From positions 14,215 to 78,214 of the forward strand of contig CAKVEP010000009.1 of NCBI GenBank assembly GCA_934729465.1: 64,000 bases of DNA, written 5' to 3'. Made by a program: the position numbers and the translations under genes. A model generated the notes under the pieces. That model searched no databases. It was not told the origin of the DNA and worked only from the letters and a program-made list of their open reading frames with translations. Each line of letters opens with the position of its first letter. Within the stretch, counting starts at the first letter, position 1. This document shows positions 17,201 through 25,777 of the stretch, piece after piece. The stretch comes from an uncultured Eubacteriales bacterium. Its GTDB lineage: Bacteria; Bacillota; Clostridia; Oscillospirales; Acutalibacteraceae.

Positions 17201-17796
17201 TAGACCATGTTATAGCGTCGGGAGAAGACGTTAATATTTTAGTGTTTGACACAGAGGTGTATTCAAATACCGGGGGTCAGGCTTCTAAAGCAACGCCTGT
17301 TGGCTCTGTGGCACAATTTGCGTGTTCGGGCAAGGCTACTAAGAAAAAAGACCTTGCTGCTATAGCTATGTCTTACGGCTATGTGTATGTTGCACAGGTG
17401 TCCATGGGAGCGGACTACAATCAATGTATTAAAGCTTTCGTTGAGGCTGAAAGTTATAGTGGTCCGTCGATAATTATAGCGTATTCACCGTGTGTGAACC
17501 ACGGAATAAAGGGCGGAATGGGGCTGACTCAACAAGAGGAAAAGCTAGCAGTTACAAGCGGTTACTGGAACCTTTTCAGATTTGACCCAAGACGTAAAGA
17601 TAATGGAGAAAATCCGTTTGTGTTAGATAGTAAACCTCCTAAGGATAAATACAAAGATTTTATAATGAACGAGGTAAGATACAGTTCACTTTTGAAGTCT
17701 TTCCCTGAAAGAGCTGAGAAGTTATTTAACGAAGCGGAGAAAAACGCCGAGGAAAAATACAAAACTTTAGAAGAATTAGCTAAAAATGATAAATAA
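14236..17796 (+). CDS. nifJ: Pyruvate:ferredoxin (flavodoxin) oxidoreductase
   Basis: Oxidatively decarboxylates pyruvate to acetyl-CoA and CO2 and reduces ferredoxin, a core anaerobic energy reaction. Single-chain form of 1186 residues with domains I-VII. The N-terminal A-A-Y-V-S-Y-A...I-Y-P-I-T-P-S-S binds pyruvate/TPP. A 4Fe-4S pair is visible near residues 695-765 (CVQCNFCSYVCPHAVVRPC and CTGCGNCAQVCPG). The C-terminal TPP domain has GACGGCGEPSYAKL near 825 and GGDGWAYDIGFGGLDH near 975, with N-T-G-G-Q-A-S-K-A. GTG start with AGGGGG 7 nt upstream. No frameshift. No ferredoxin or hydrogenase gene is adjacent. Confidence 0.97.
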   Translation: MRRIKKTMDGNSAAAYVSYAFTDVAAIYPITPSSVMADEVDKYSAANKKNLFGRQVQVTEMQSEAGAAGAVHGALAAGALTTTYTASQGLLLMIPNMYKMAGELLPSVIHVSARTVATHALSIFGDHSDIYACRQTGYAMLCSNSPQEVMDLTAVAHLSAIKGRVPFLHFFDGFRTSHEIQKVSVWDYDDLAQMLDFDAVEQFRKRSLNPEHPVIRGTAQNDDIYFQAREASNKYYDALPQTVVDYMNKVNEKIGTDYKPFNYYGDENAERVIIAMGSVCETLEEVVDYLNKKGEKVGLVKVRLYRPFVPKFLADVLPKSVKKITVLDRTKEPGSIGEPLYLDVLAAMSEFCSEGISLYSGRYGLSSKDTTPSQLICVYENMKCDDGKKRFTIGINDDVTYLSLNPKKEINTTPLGTISCKFWGLGSDGTVGANKNTIKIIGDNTDKYVQGYFAYDSKKSGGLTLSHLRFGNKPIKSTYYISQADFVACHNPSYVHKYDMVQDLKQNGKFLLNCGWTDQQLEQFLPDKMKKCIAEKNIDFYTIDGIKIGKEIGLGGRINTILQSAFFRIMNIIPCEKAVNLMKEAASKTYGRKGEKVVSMNHLAIDRGLTGLHKVNVPESWSKINVNKDSVNDIKDGDSKLLDYVNTIQEPVNECKGNELPVSAFVDHADGTVPLGSAAFEKRGVAIDVPEWTPENCVQCNFCSYVCPHAVVRPCVMTDEELSKAPKNTKSKKMMGLPGLNFTVSISTLDCTGCGNCAQVCPGMRGNKALTMKPMHTQLDSQMTFDYCENIPTKEQVFEKFKETTVKGSQFKKPLLEFSGACGGCGEPSYAKLATQLFGDRMYIANATGCSSIWGASAPSTPYTVNKDGHGPAWQNSLFEDNAEFGFGMELAQKSIRSQLCSYVNEIKQICEDENLRQSCENYLSSLNSGKENKKASIELLAGLEAFTSDSKIGTLAKKIIKDKNYLSKKSIWMFGGDGWAYDIGFGGLDHVIASGEDVNILVFDTEVYSNTGGQASKATPVGSVAQFACSGKATKKKDLAAIAMSYGYVYVAQVSMGADYNQCIKAFVEAESYSGPSIIIAYSPCVNHGIKGGMGLTQQEEKLAVTSGYWNLFRFDPRRKDNGENPFVLDSKPPKDKYKDFIMNEVRYSSLLKSFPERAEKLFNEAEKNAEEKYKTLEELAKNDK

Positions 17797-17821
17797 TTTA
17801 TCATTTAAACAATTTGAAGAC

Positions 17822-17849
17822 TTGACAAAAAGTTAAAAAATGTTAATAT
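17822..17849 (+). promoter_or_regulatory. Promoter of the secreted protein / M16 peptidase unit
   Basis: Consensus -35 TTGACA (17822-17827), then TAATAT (17844-17849) at 16-nt spacing. Confidence 0.55.
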
Positions 17850-17888
17850 TATATTGTAAATGTTAAAGTATGAATTGGGGAGTTTTAG

Positions 17889-18374
17889 TTGAGAAATTGT
17901 TTTAAAGGTGTAGTTAAAAGTTTTGCTTGCATGTGTTTATTAGTAGCGGGGTTAGGTTTTAGTTGTAAGGCGGTAGATTTACAAAATCCTAAGCTGAGTA
18001 GGGTTTGTGCTATGAGAACCCAAAATTTTTTTAAAAGCTTATGGATTTATGCACAATACGACGATAATAGTATAGAATTTTTGTATCCGATTTCAATTGA
18101 ACAATTCATAAACTGTAGGGATATTGGAGAGGAAGACGATAATTTTGACGAATTAAGCACTAAGGTTCATGAATATTTAAATAATGAAGAAAGTTTAGCG
18201 GCTGAACAAAAAATATTAGAATATAATTTAGATTATATTCATCAAAACCGTGAAGACGTTGAAGAAAGCGTTAAACAACAAATTCAAGAAAGTACTAATA
18301 AAATTGATGTGATGGAATGCAAAAGGTTATCTTTAATAAAGAAAATAAATAATTATTTAATCGTAAAAATGTAA
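17889..18374 (+). CDS. Secreted protein of unknown function, upstream of the M16 peptidase
   Basis: 161 residues with an N-terminal signal peptide: basic start (MRNCFKGVVKS), hydrophobic core F-A-C-M-C-L-L-V-A-G-L-G-F, and a possible signal peptidase site after C-K-A near residue 28. The G-F-S-C sequence is not a good lipobox. The mature part is acidic and predicted helical, with residues about 95-150 rich in Glu, Gln and Lys, coiled-coil-like. TTG start at 17889 with GGGGAG 6 nt upstream. Only 25 nt separate it from the secreted M16C peptidase, so the two are probably co-transcribed, and it may be a substrate, inhibitor or partner. No family recognised. Confidence 0.65.
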   Translation: MRNCFKGVVKSFACMCLLVAGLGFSCKAVDLQNPKLSRVCAMRTQNFFKSLWIYAQYDDNSIEFLYPISIEQFINCRDIGEEDDNFDELSTKVHEYLNNEESLAAEQKILEYNLDYIHQNREDVEESVKQQIQESTNKIDVMECKRLSLIKKINNYLIVKM

Positions 18375-18399
18375 AATTAAATTAGGGGAGTGACCTGGT

Positions 18400-21381
18400 T
18401 TGGTTAAAAAATGTGTGTCATACTTTTTGGTAGCATTATTTGTTCTTTGTCAGGTTGGAAACTTAGAGGTAAAGGGTGCCGAGGTTAATGATAGTAGCGG
18501 ATTTGAGGTAGTAAGCAAAAAGGACTACCCAGAATACGCAGCCACTTTAACTGTTTTTGAGCACAAAAAAACCGGAGCAGTTGTTACTCATTGGAAAAAC
18601 AGAGATGTTAACAGGGCGTTTCAGATATCGTTTAAAACGCCCGCTGTTGACGATACGGGAGTAAATCATGTGTTGGAGCATTGTTTGTGTTCGGGGTCTA
18701 GGAAGTATCCTGACAAAAATTTGCTTTTTAAGGCAATTAGTCAGACTTCAAACACTTACCTTAATGCATTTACTAAAGCTGATAGTACTTGTTATGTTGC
18801 CTCTTCGTTGTCGGACAAGCAACTCCTTGGTTTTTTAGATATGTTTATGGATAGTATGTTCCATCCTCTGGTTGAGACAGACAGAAGAATATTTGACAGA
18901 GAAGCTTACAGGCTTGAAGAAAAAAGTATTGATGGCGATATAACCGAAACAGGTACTGTTTATAATGAAATGAGTCAAATGTCTTCAAATGTGAATTATG
19001 CGTCTTATTTTAACACTCTTAGAGGTCTTTACGGCGAATCAAGTTACAGCTATATTTCAGGAGGCGACCCTCAATTTATAAGGGGGCTTACTTATGAAAA
19101 ACTTATCGATACATGGAAAAATTATTATCATCCGTCAAATATGATGGTCGCACTTTACGGCGATTTGAACACGGACGAAGTTTTAAGTTATATTGATAAA
19201 AATTATTTGTGTGATTACAGTAAAAAATTTGTCGATGTTTCAGGAGTCGAAGTTGAAATCAAAAATCAGACTGTTAAATCTTTTCACGAATTTCCTGTTG
19301 AAAGCGGCAAGGAAAAACCAAACGATGCTATAGCTGAAATAGCTTATTCTATTGACGACATAAGCGTAATTTCAAATAAAGGAATGTATGGCTTGGCAAG
19401 CGCTTTTTCTAACGAAAATTCTTATTTTAGTCAGGCGATGGACAAAGAACTTCATGATGTTAAGTCTAGTGTGGAATTTATTTTAAGTGGCAACAAGGGA
19501 ATAATTACTTTTTCTGCAAGTGAAATTAATCCTGATGATTTGAGTAAATTTGAAGATATTGTTGAGAGGTCTATTAAGGACGCTTGCGAAAATGGTTTTT
19601 CTCAGAATATTTTGGAGCTGTTTGATAAAAATAATGTGTCTAGTTTGTGCCAAAAACAATTAATGTCTAATGCTATGAGATACGGTTGTGGGTTATCCAT
19701 AATTGACAGGCTTTCTACTGGCTGGGTTAGAAACAAGGATATTATCAAATTGTTTGATAATAACGAACAGCAAATTGATAATGATATTTTGAAGTCAACA
19801 GCAAAAAAGGCGTTTGTTGGTAATCAACACAAAGCAATCGTTGTTACTAAACCTAAGGGTGGGTTACTTGAAAAAATTAAAGGTCAAAGACATGATGAAC
19901 TTAAAAATATGAAAGCTAAAATGTCTGATGTAGAAGTAAAAGAGTTGGTTGAAAAAAGCTGTAAGTTTGAAGAGTGGGTCAACGAAAAATCTTCTGACGA
20001 CATTATAAAAAAACTTCAGAGAATTAGTACAAAAGACTTGTCCACGAACGTTCCCAAAAATTTAGCTAAAAGAGAATTTATAAACGGTATTGATTTCGTT
20101 ACTGTTCCAACGAGTGAAAAAGATTTATACAAGGCTGACATTATTTTTGATGGTTCACATTTGTCTGTGGAACAAAATAATATGTGTAAATTATTAAATT
20201 GTTTAATAGGATATGTAAACACCACCAAGCACGACAAAAAAACTTTAAACAATATAATTTCAAAGCAAATTTATTCTCCGATATCTACTACGCTTTCGTT
20301 TAATAAAGACGGAAGAAATTGTTCGGGAGTTTACGTCAGCTGGTTCGGCAAGACAGACAATTATATGATTGATTGCGAGATTATAAAGGAAAGTATTCTC
20401 GACTTGGATTTAAATGATTATGATAATATAAGAGATTGCGTGTCGAAAATTGAAAACGGTTTTGTGTCAAATTTATACGACAAAGCATTTAGTGAAATGA
20501 TAACAAGAGGAAAATATTTCGGCAATCCTTCAAGAAAGGATATAGAAAAGCAATCTATATTGGAATTTTATAAATTCATAAAAAGTGCGAAAGAGGAATT
20601 GAGAGATAATCCTGAAAAATTCGCAGATAAATTAAAAACTGTTAGAAGTTTATTGATTAACAAAAATAATATGATAATCGGTTTAGAAGCTAACCAAGAA
20701 TTTTTGAATAGTACAAAAGATAATTGGCTAAAATTTGCAGACGAATTTAAAAATACGGTTGAAGAAAATAATGTGAATAGTTGCCAAACAAATTGTACAA
20801 ACGTTAAGCAAAGGGAAGCTTTTAGCTGTGGAGGAAATGTTCAGAGCAACGGAATTATTGCGAGTCTTAACGGCTTGGAACTTAAAAATAAAGGAAGCTT
20901 GAAAGTATTTTCGAATGTTTTGTGTGATAAGTATTTAATTCCGAATGTAAGACATAAATTGGGAGCTTATCAGTGTGGCGTTGCGTTTGACAACGGATAT
21001 ATGATTATGCTTTCCGGAAGAGACCCCGGTGTTGCTGCTACATTTAATGTGTTTGAAAATGCTGCCGGTTTTATGAGAAACATCAATATTACTCAACAGG
21101 AATTGGACCAATACATAATAAAAACTTACTCTAATATGGTTGAAAGTAATATGAATTATACGGCGGAAAATATGTTTTTTGACGTGTTGAGTGGAGTGTC
21201 GCAGGATGAAAAGGCAAAGTTTTTAGATGAAATAAAAAATAGTAAGATTTCAGATATAAAAGAGTTTGCTGATGTGCTTGAAAAGCTTGTAAAATCAGGG
21301 TACAGGTTTACTGTTGGTTCAGGATTTGAGATTAACAAAAATATAGAAAGCTTTGATAATGTGTTAAATGTTGATAATTAA
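18400..21381 (+). CDS. Secreted M16C (insulinase/PreP-like) zinc metallopeptidase
   Basis: 993-residue two-lobed M16C peptidase that would degrade oligopeptides inside a closed chamber. The inverted zinc motif HVLEH is intact at residues 90-94, and the distal zinc ligand is Glu190 in TVYNEM. Further family marks are L-N-A-F-T near 121-125, P-S-N-M-M-V-A-L-Y-G-D near 245-255, and, near residue 865, G-A-Y-Q-C-G-V. Unlike most bacterial M16C enzymes, it starts with a clear signal peptide (MVKKCVSYFLVALFVLC, cleavage near K-G-A about residue 27). TTG start at 18400. Residues 475-560 are Lys/Glu-rich, as expected for the hinge. Export rather than cytosolic action is inferred from the signal peptide. 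Confidence 0.9.
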   Translation: MVKKCVSYFLVALFVLCQVGNLEVKGAEVNDSSGFEVVSKKDYPEYAATLTVFEHKKTGAVVTHWKNRDVNRAFQISFKTPAVDDTGVNHVLEHCLCSGSRKYPDKNLLFKAISQTSNTYLNAFTKADSTCYVASSLSDKQLLGFLDMFMDSMFHPLVETDRRIFDREAYRLEEKSIDGDITETGTVYNEMSQMSSNVNYASYFNTLRGLYGESSYSYISGGDPQFIRGLTYEKLIDTWKNYYHPSNMMVALYGDLNTDEVLSYIDKNYLCDYSKKFVDVSGVEVEIKNQTVKSFHEFPVESGKEKPNDAIAEIAYSIDDISVISNKGMYGLASAFSNENSYFSQAMDKELHDVKSSVEFILSGNKGIITFSASEINPDDLSKFEDIVERSIKDACENGFSQNILELFDKNNVSSLCQKQLMSNAMRYGCGLSIIDRLSTGWVRNKDIIKLFDNNEQQIDNDILKSTAKKAFVGNQHKAIVVTKPKGGLLEKIKGQRHDELKNMKAKMSDVEVKELVEKSCKFEEWVNEKSSDDIIKKLQRISTKDLSTNVPKNLAKREFINGIDFVTVPTSEKDLYKADIIFDGSHLSVEQNNMCKLLNCLIGYVNTTKHDKKTLNNIISKQIYSPISTTLSFNKDGRNCSGVYVSWFGKTDNYMIDCEIIKESILDLDLNDYDNIRDCVSKIENGFVSNLYDKAFSEMITRGKYFGNPSRKDIEKQSILEFYKFIKSAKEELRDNPEKFADKLKTVRSLLINKNNMIIGLEANQEFLNSTKDNWLKFADEFKNTVEENNVNSCQTNCTNVKQREAFSCGGNVQSNGIIASLNGLELKNKGSLKVFSNVLCDKYLIPNVRHKLGAYQCGVAFDNGYMIMLSGRDPGVAATFNVFENAAGFMRNINITQQELDQYIIKTYSNMVESNMNYTAENMFFDVLSGVSQDEKAKFLDEIKNSKISDIKEFADVLEKLVKSGYRFTVGSGFEINKNIESFDNVLNVDN

Positions 21382-21610
21382 AGCCAATGTTTTTGTTGAG
21401 GCACTATAATATATTATTAAATTTTTATGAGATATTATTATAATAGTAGAATTTTAAAATCTTTCAAAAAGCCTATTTCAATAAAAGTATTATTATAATA
21501 TAATTAAATTGAAGGGCTTAGATGTGTAAAATAAATTGAGGTATTTCAAAGATATTTCTGCTTATTTTAATTAAAGTTACACTTTAGCAGGTGTAGACCT
21601 TTCGTTTACA

Positions 21611-21640
21611 AGACGTCAGTTTAACTGGCGTCTTTTTGTT
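21611..21640 (+). terminator. Rho-independent terminator
   Basis: Ten-base-pair stem AGACGTCAGT / ACTGGCGTCT (one G-U pair) with a TTA loop, followed by TTTTTG. Confidence 0.85.
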
Positions 21641-21827
21641 ATGGTAATATATTTGTGCAAAGGGAAATATTGTAAAAAAATATAATTATTTAAGCGATAA
21701 ATAGAAATTTATGGTTAAATATAAATTGTGGTATTTTAATGTCGCTTTAAAATTGACAATTATTTTAACTTACTTTATGAGAATATATATAAATATACAC
21801 AATTATCTAATAAACACACGTTTTGTA

Positions 21828-21856
21828 TTGTATGTTCATCGGATTTGTGATATTAT
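21828..21856 (+). promoter_or_regulatory. Promoter of the rsmH/division cluster
   Basis: TTGTAT (21828-21833), 17 nt, TATTAT (21851-21856), about 65 nt before the rsmH start. A second candidate -35 TTGACA lies upstream but lacks a good -10. Confidence 0.55.
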
Positions 21857-21920
21857 ACCAATTGTATTCTTTTGTTATGTAATGTTTAGTAAATAGTTTT
21901 TAGGAAGGGGCGTTTTATTT

Positions 21921-22844
21921 TTGGAATTTAAACATAAAACTGTTTTACTGCCTGAAACTATAAGTAAGTTAAACATAAATCCAGACGGAGTTTATGTTGA
22001 CGCAACAGCCGGTGGGGGAGGTTGCTCGGAGCAAATTGCTTTGAGGCTCTCTGAAAAGGGGAGGCTGATATGTATTGACCAAGACCCCGACGCAATAGAA
22101 TGCTGTAAGAATAGATTGGGTAAGTATGAAAACGTGACTATAGTTAAGGCTAATTTTTCAACTATGAAAAGCGTTGTTCAGGATTTAGGTATTGAGTGTG
22201 TGGACGGCGTTGTGATGGATATTGGCGTTTCGTCGCACCAGCTCGATGAGGTCGAACGAGGGTTTTCGTATAAAAACGATGCTGTTCTTGATATGAGAAT
22301 GAGTCAAGACGGCAAAACAGCCAGAGATTTAGTAAATGAGCTGAGCGCTGATGAGCTTTCTAGGCTGATACATAATTATGGTGAGGATAAATGTGCATCA
22401 AGAATAGCAAGGGCGATAGTTAAAGCTAGGGACAACGCTCCTATTAACACTACTCTTGAGCTAGCTGAGATAATATCAAATGCTGTGCCCGGGGCTGTCA
22501 GACGAGAGGGGCATCCTGCTAGAAAGACGTTTCAGGCATTAAGAATATGCGTTAATGATGAATTAGGGAATTTGTCGAGAGGACTGAACGAGGCTTTTTC
22601 AATTTTGAAGAGTGGGGGAAGGTTAGCGGTTATAACGTTTCACTCGCTTGAAGACAGAATTGTTAAAAATCAAATGTATGAGTGGAAAAAAGGCTGCGAT
22701 TGTCCGCCAGACTTTCCCATATGCGTGTGTGGCAAAAAGCCAAGGGCGAAAATTATTTGTAAACCAATCGTTCCTAGCAAACAAGAGATAGAAGAAAATC
22801 CAAGAAGCAGAAGCTCTAAGTTAAGAGTTTGCGAAAAATTATGA
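21921..22844 (+). CDS. rsmH: 16S rRNA m4C1402 methyltransferase
   Basis: Methylates N4 of C1402 in 16S rRNA and is the usual first gene of the division cluster when mraZ is absent, as here. SAM-binding motif V-D-A-T-A-G-G-G-G-C-S near 27-37, D-I-G-V-S-S-H-Q-L-D near 103-112, M-R-M near 128-130, A-R-K-T-F-Q-A-L-R-I near 204-213 and F-H-S-L-E-D-R near 244-250. 307 residues is normal. TTG start at 21921, 10 nt after GGAAGGGG. Confidence 0.95.
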   Translation: MEFKHKTVLLPETISKLNINPDGVYVDATAGGGGCSEQIALRLSEKGRLICIDQDPDAIECCKNRLGKYENVTIVKANFSTMKSVVQDLGIECVDGVVMDIGVSSHQLDEVERGFSYKNDAVLDMRMSQDGKTARDLVNELSADELSRLIHNYGEDKCASRIARAIVKARDNAPINTTLELAEIISNAVPGAVRREGHPARKTFQALRICVNDELGNLSRGLNEAFSILKSGGRLAVITFHSLEDRIVKNQMYEWKKGCDCPPDFPICVCGKKPRAKIICKPIVPSKQEIEENPRSRSSKLRVCEKL

Positions 22845-22871
22845 TTTTTTATGAGATGGGGATAGAATTTG

Positions 22872-23285
22872 ATGTTTAATAAGAATGCTGCTTATGATTT
22901 TTCATTATTTGAAAACAAGAAAAAACAAGTTAAAGAAAATGTTGTAAAGTTGCCAAAAAGCAAGAGAAAATTTGCACTAAAGGCAAGGTCGGTTATGGTT
23001 TTAGGGGTTGTGATGTGTATGGTTGCTTTCGGAGGGGTTGTTGCAACGTTTATTAATTCACAAGTTCAGTTAAATGAGTTAACCGAGCAGATTGCCAAAG
23101 CTTCTAAAGAACTTGAAGAAAGCAAGAGTCAATACACTCAACTTAGCATGAAAAAAGAAGAACAAATGTCGACTAGCGCCGTTGAGAGGAAAGCAAAAGA
23201 AGATTTTGGGATGAAGAAGATAGACGCTTCTCAAAAGGAATACATAAATGTTTCTAGAGGGGACAAAGCCGAGATTAAAAAATAG
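22872..23285 (+). CDS. ftsL: FtsL-like septum protein
   Basis: About 137 residues: basic cytoplasmic N-terminus, one transmembrane helix near 42-62 (VMVLGVVMCMVAFGGVVATF), then a leucine-zipper-like coiled coil (N-E-L-T-E-Q-I-A-K-A...) and a C-terminal E-D-F-G-M-K-K element. This architecture and its position between rsmH and the PBP gene identify it as FtsL, the partner of DivIB and DivIC in the divisome. The ATG at 22872 is preceded in frame by TTG at 22869. Confidence 0.8.
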   Translation: MFNKNAAYDFSLFENKKKQVKENVVKLPKSKRKFALKARSVMVLGVVMCMVAFGGVVATFINSQVQLNELTEQIAKASKELEESKSQYTQLSMKKEEQMSTSAVERKAKEDFGMKKIDASQKEYINVSRGDKAEIKK

Positions 23286-23342
23286 GACAAGCCTATGGTA
23301 AAAATTTACGTTGTAAATAAAAAAATAGTTTGTAGGAATAAC

Positions 23343-23371
23343 TTGTCTAAGACATAAATAAGTATTAGAAT
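23343..23371 (+). promoter_or_regulatory. Possible internal promoter before the spoVD-like gene
   Basis: TTGTCT (23343-23348), 17 nt, TAGAAT (23366-23371), in the 162-bp gap after ftsL. Weak match. Confidence 0.35.
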
Positions 23372-23447
23372 AGAAGATACGAGAGAGTTAAGATGGTAAT
23401 GATCTTGGCTCTTGTTTTAATATTAAGGGAAAAAGCAAGAGGAATGG

Positions 23448-25685
23448 GTGATAATTTTGGCAAAGGGTGCGACAATCAGAATGCGCCAAAGAACGGTGAT
23501 AGTATTATTGTTGCTGGTTGTGTGTGGTTTTGCGATGCTCATATTCAGGCTGGCAAAATTACAATTATTTGATGGCGAAAAACTACAAAAAATGGCTATG
23601 GAACAACAATTAGCAGACACAAAAATAAGTGCTCAAAGGGGAACAATATACGACTGTAATATGAAACCCTTGGCTCAAAGTGCGACAGTTTGGACGGTTG
23701 TACTGGAGCCGGCGTATCTTGACACCGATAAAAAAAGAGAACTTGTTTGCGACGGTCTTCACGAGATACTAGGGATAGACAAAGAAAAATTAACAGAGCT
23801 TTCTAAAAAGAAGTCGTTCTACACCATAATAAAAAAGAAGGTGGAAAGCGATGTTAAAGACAAAATAATGGAATTTAAAACGCAAAACAAAATATCCAGT
23901 GGTATAAGACTCATAGAGGACTACAAAAGGTATTACCCATACGGAAGTTTTGCATCGGCGGTACTTGGCTTTACGGGTGCAGACGGGCAAGGTCTTGCGG
24001 GACTTGAAGCGTATTACGACAGCGAGCTAAGGGGAGAAGCCGGAAGGGTTGTTACGGCTAAAAACGCAATCGGAACCGACATGCCTTTTGATTACGAACA
24101 AATGATGCCTGCTAAAAATGGAAATAGTTTAAAATTGTGTATAGATGAGGCGGTCCAGCACTTTGTTGAGAAAAACCTTGAAGAAGGAATAATAAACAAC
24201 AAAATAATAAACAGGGCAGCGGGAATTGTTATGGACGTTAACACCGGTGAGATTTTAGCAATGGCTGTTAAAGAAGACTTCGACCCAAACGAACCATTTA
24301 AAATTGTTAACGAAGAAGTTGCAAAGCAGATAGAGGCTTTACCTGAAGAAGAGAGAGCAAAAGCTAGGTCTGAAGCACTTAGCAAGCAATGGAGAAACAA
24401 GGCTGTTAGTGACACATATTATCCTGGGTCTGTGTGGAAAATGGTAACAACGTCTATGGGTCTTGAGGAAAAGGTCGTTGACGAAAACACTACTTTCACT
24501 TGCTCCGGAGCAATAAGACCTTACGAGGGAGCTCAACTTATTCACTGTCACAAACACTCCGGTCACGGAACACAAACGTTTGTTGAGGCGGTGTGTAATT
24601 CATGTAACCCGGCGTTTATAATGCTCGGACAAAAAATAGGTGCTACAAAGTTTTATGAGTACTATAAGGCGTTTGGATTTTCCGAAAAGACAGGTATAGA
24701 CTTACCCGGTGAGGCTAAAGACATATTCTTTAGTGCAGACGGAAGTATGACAAAACTAGATTTAGCGGTTGCATCTTTCGGACAAAACTTTAGTATAACG
24801 CCGATTCAGATGTTAACAGCAGCCTCGGCGATTGCCAACGGAGGAAAGCTAGTTCAGCCACATTTAGTTAAGGAAGTGCTCGACTGCGATGGAAATATAG
24901 TTAAAAGCATAGAGCCTAAGGTTAAGAGAAACGTTATATCAGAAGATACTGCAAGACGTGTTACAGACATTTTGTATCGCAACGCAACTACTGGAGCGGC
25001 ACGTAATGCTTATGTCCCGGGGTACAGGGTTTGCGGAAAAACCGGAACTTCTGAAAAAATAGGTTGTAGCCGTGAGGGCAGGAAGGACTACATATCATCG
25101 TTTTGCGGTTACGCTCCGGCGGAAAATCCCAAAGTTGCGGCGCTGTTTTACTTCGATACTCCCGATGGAGATGTTTATTACGGAAGTGCTGTTGCAGCTC
25201 CTGTTTTCGCAAAAGCTATGCAAGACATTTTGCCTTACTTGGGAATAGAAAAGAGATACACAGAAGAAGAGTTGTCAAAACTTGATTCATCAGTACCATC
25301 TATGATAGGCAAGAAGGTTTACGAGGCAAGAGATGCTGTTCAAAACAGTGGACTAAACTCAATCGTCATGGGCAAGGGAGATACTATAATATCTCAAATC
25401 CCTGAGCCATCTGCACATATCCCGAAAGGCGGAACGGTTGTTTTATACACTGACAGCGAAAGTAAACAAAGTGTTGTAAAAGTTCCGAAGTTAACAGAGC
25501 TTTCAATCTATAACGTGAATAAGGCGGCGGCTATGGCAAATCTTAATATAAAGATATCAGGAACAGACCTTAACGGTCAGGACGTTGTGTCTGTGACGCA
25601 GAGTATCCCGGAGGGGACCGAAGTTAAACCCGGAACGGTTATAACAGTCAACTTTATCCACAAGGGACAAAACACTACTGATTAA
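23448..25685 (+). CDS. SpoVD/PBP2-type peptidoglycan transpeptidase with PASTA domains
   Basis: Class B penicillin-binding protein that cross-links septal or spore-cortex peptidoglycan. One N-terminal membrane helix (about 16-35), a dimerisation domain beginning Q-R-G-T-I-Y-D, and a transpeptidase domain with all three motifs: S-V-W-K in YYPGSVWKMVT (near 326-336), S-C-N near 384 and K-T-G-T near 530. Two PASTA repeats at the C-terminus (about 615-740) are typical of SpoVD rather than plain FtsI. GTG 23448 is the longest start, with an AGAGGA Shine-Dalgarno; TTG 23457 is possible. Without a second PBP in the cluster it may serve division as well as sporulation. Confidence 0.92.
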   Translation: MIILAKGATIRMRQRTVIVLLLLVVCGFAMLIFRLAKLQLFDGEKLQKMAMEQQLADTKISAQRGTIYDCNMKPLAQSATVWTVVLEPAYLDTDKKRELVCDGLHEILGIDKEKLTELSKKKSFYTIIKKKVESDVKDKIMEFKTQNKISSGIRLIEDYKRYYPYGSFASAVLGFTGADGQGLAGLEAYYDSELRGEAGRVVTAKNAIGTDMPFDYEQMMPAKNGNSLKLCIDEAVQHFVEKNLEEGIINNKIINRAAGIVMDVNTGEILAMAVKEDFDPNEPFKIVNEEVAKQIEALPEEERAKARSEALSKQWRNKAVSDTYYPGSVWKMVTTSMGLEEKVVDENTTFTCSGAIRPYEGAQLIHCHKHSGHGTQTFVEAVCNSCNPAFIMLGQKIGATKFYEYYKAFGFSEKTGIDLPGEAKDIFFSADGSMTKLDLAVASFGQNFSITPIQMLTAASAIANGGKLVQPHLVKEVLDCDGNIVKSIEPKVKRNVISEDTARRVTDILYRNATTGAARNAYVPGYRVCGKTGTSEKIGCSREGRKDYISSFCGYAPAENPKVAALFYFDTPDGDVYYGSAVAAPVFAKAMQDILPYLGIEKRYTEEELSKLDSSVPSMIGKKVYEARDAVQNSGLNSIVMGKGDTIISQIPEPSAHIPKGGTVVLYTDSESKQSVVKVPKLTELSIYNVNKAAAMANLNIKISGTDLNGQDVVSVTQSIPEGTEVKPGTVITVNFIHKGQNTTD

Positions 25686-25777
25686 ATATTAAGGAACAAT
25701 AGCTTTAGCAGCAAAGTTTAAAATAACATAATATGTATTAATGTAAAGGACAAATACAAGAAGGGTGGATAATAATT

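Larger units (their letters stand above)
21382..21920 (+). other. 539-bp intergenic region before the division cluster
   Basis: Very AT-rich. It contains one clear intrinsic terminator (21611-21640), 230 bp after the peptidase stop, and a promoter for rsmH (21828-21856). The stretch 21400-21610 has several TATAAT-like runs and could be a long 3' UTR or encode a small RNA ending at the terminator. A 61-codon hydrophobic reading frame at 21711-21896 has no ribosome binding site and I do not call it. Confidence 0.5.

Noticed and set aside
21711..21896. 61-codon hydrophobic ORF before rsmH
   Set aside because: No ribosome binding site, very AT-rich sequence, and it overlaps the promoter of the division cluster.
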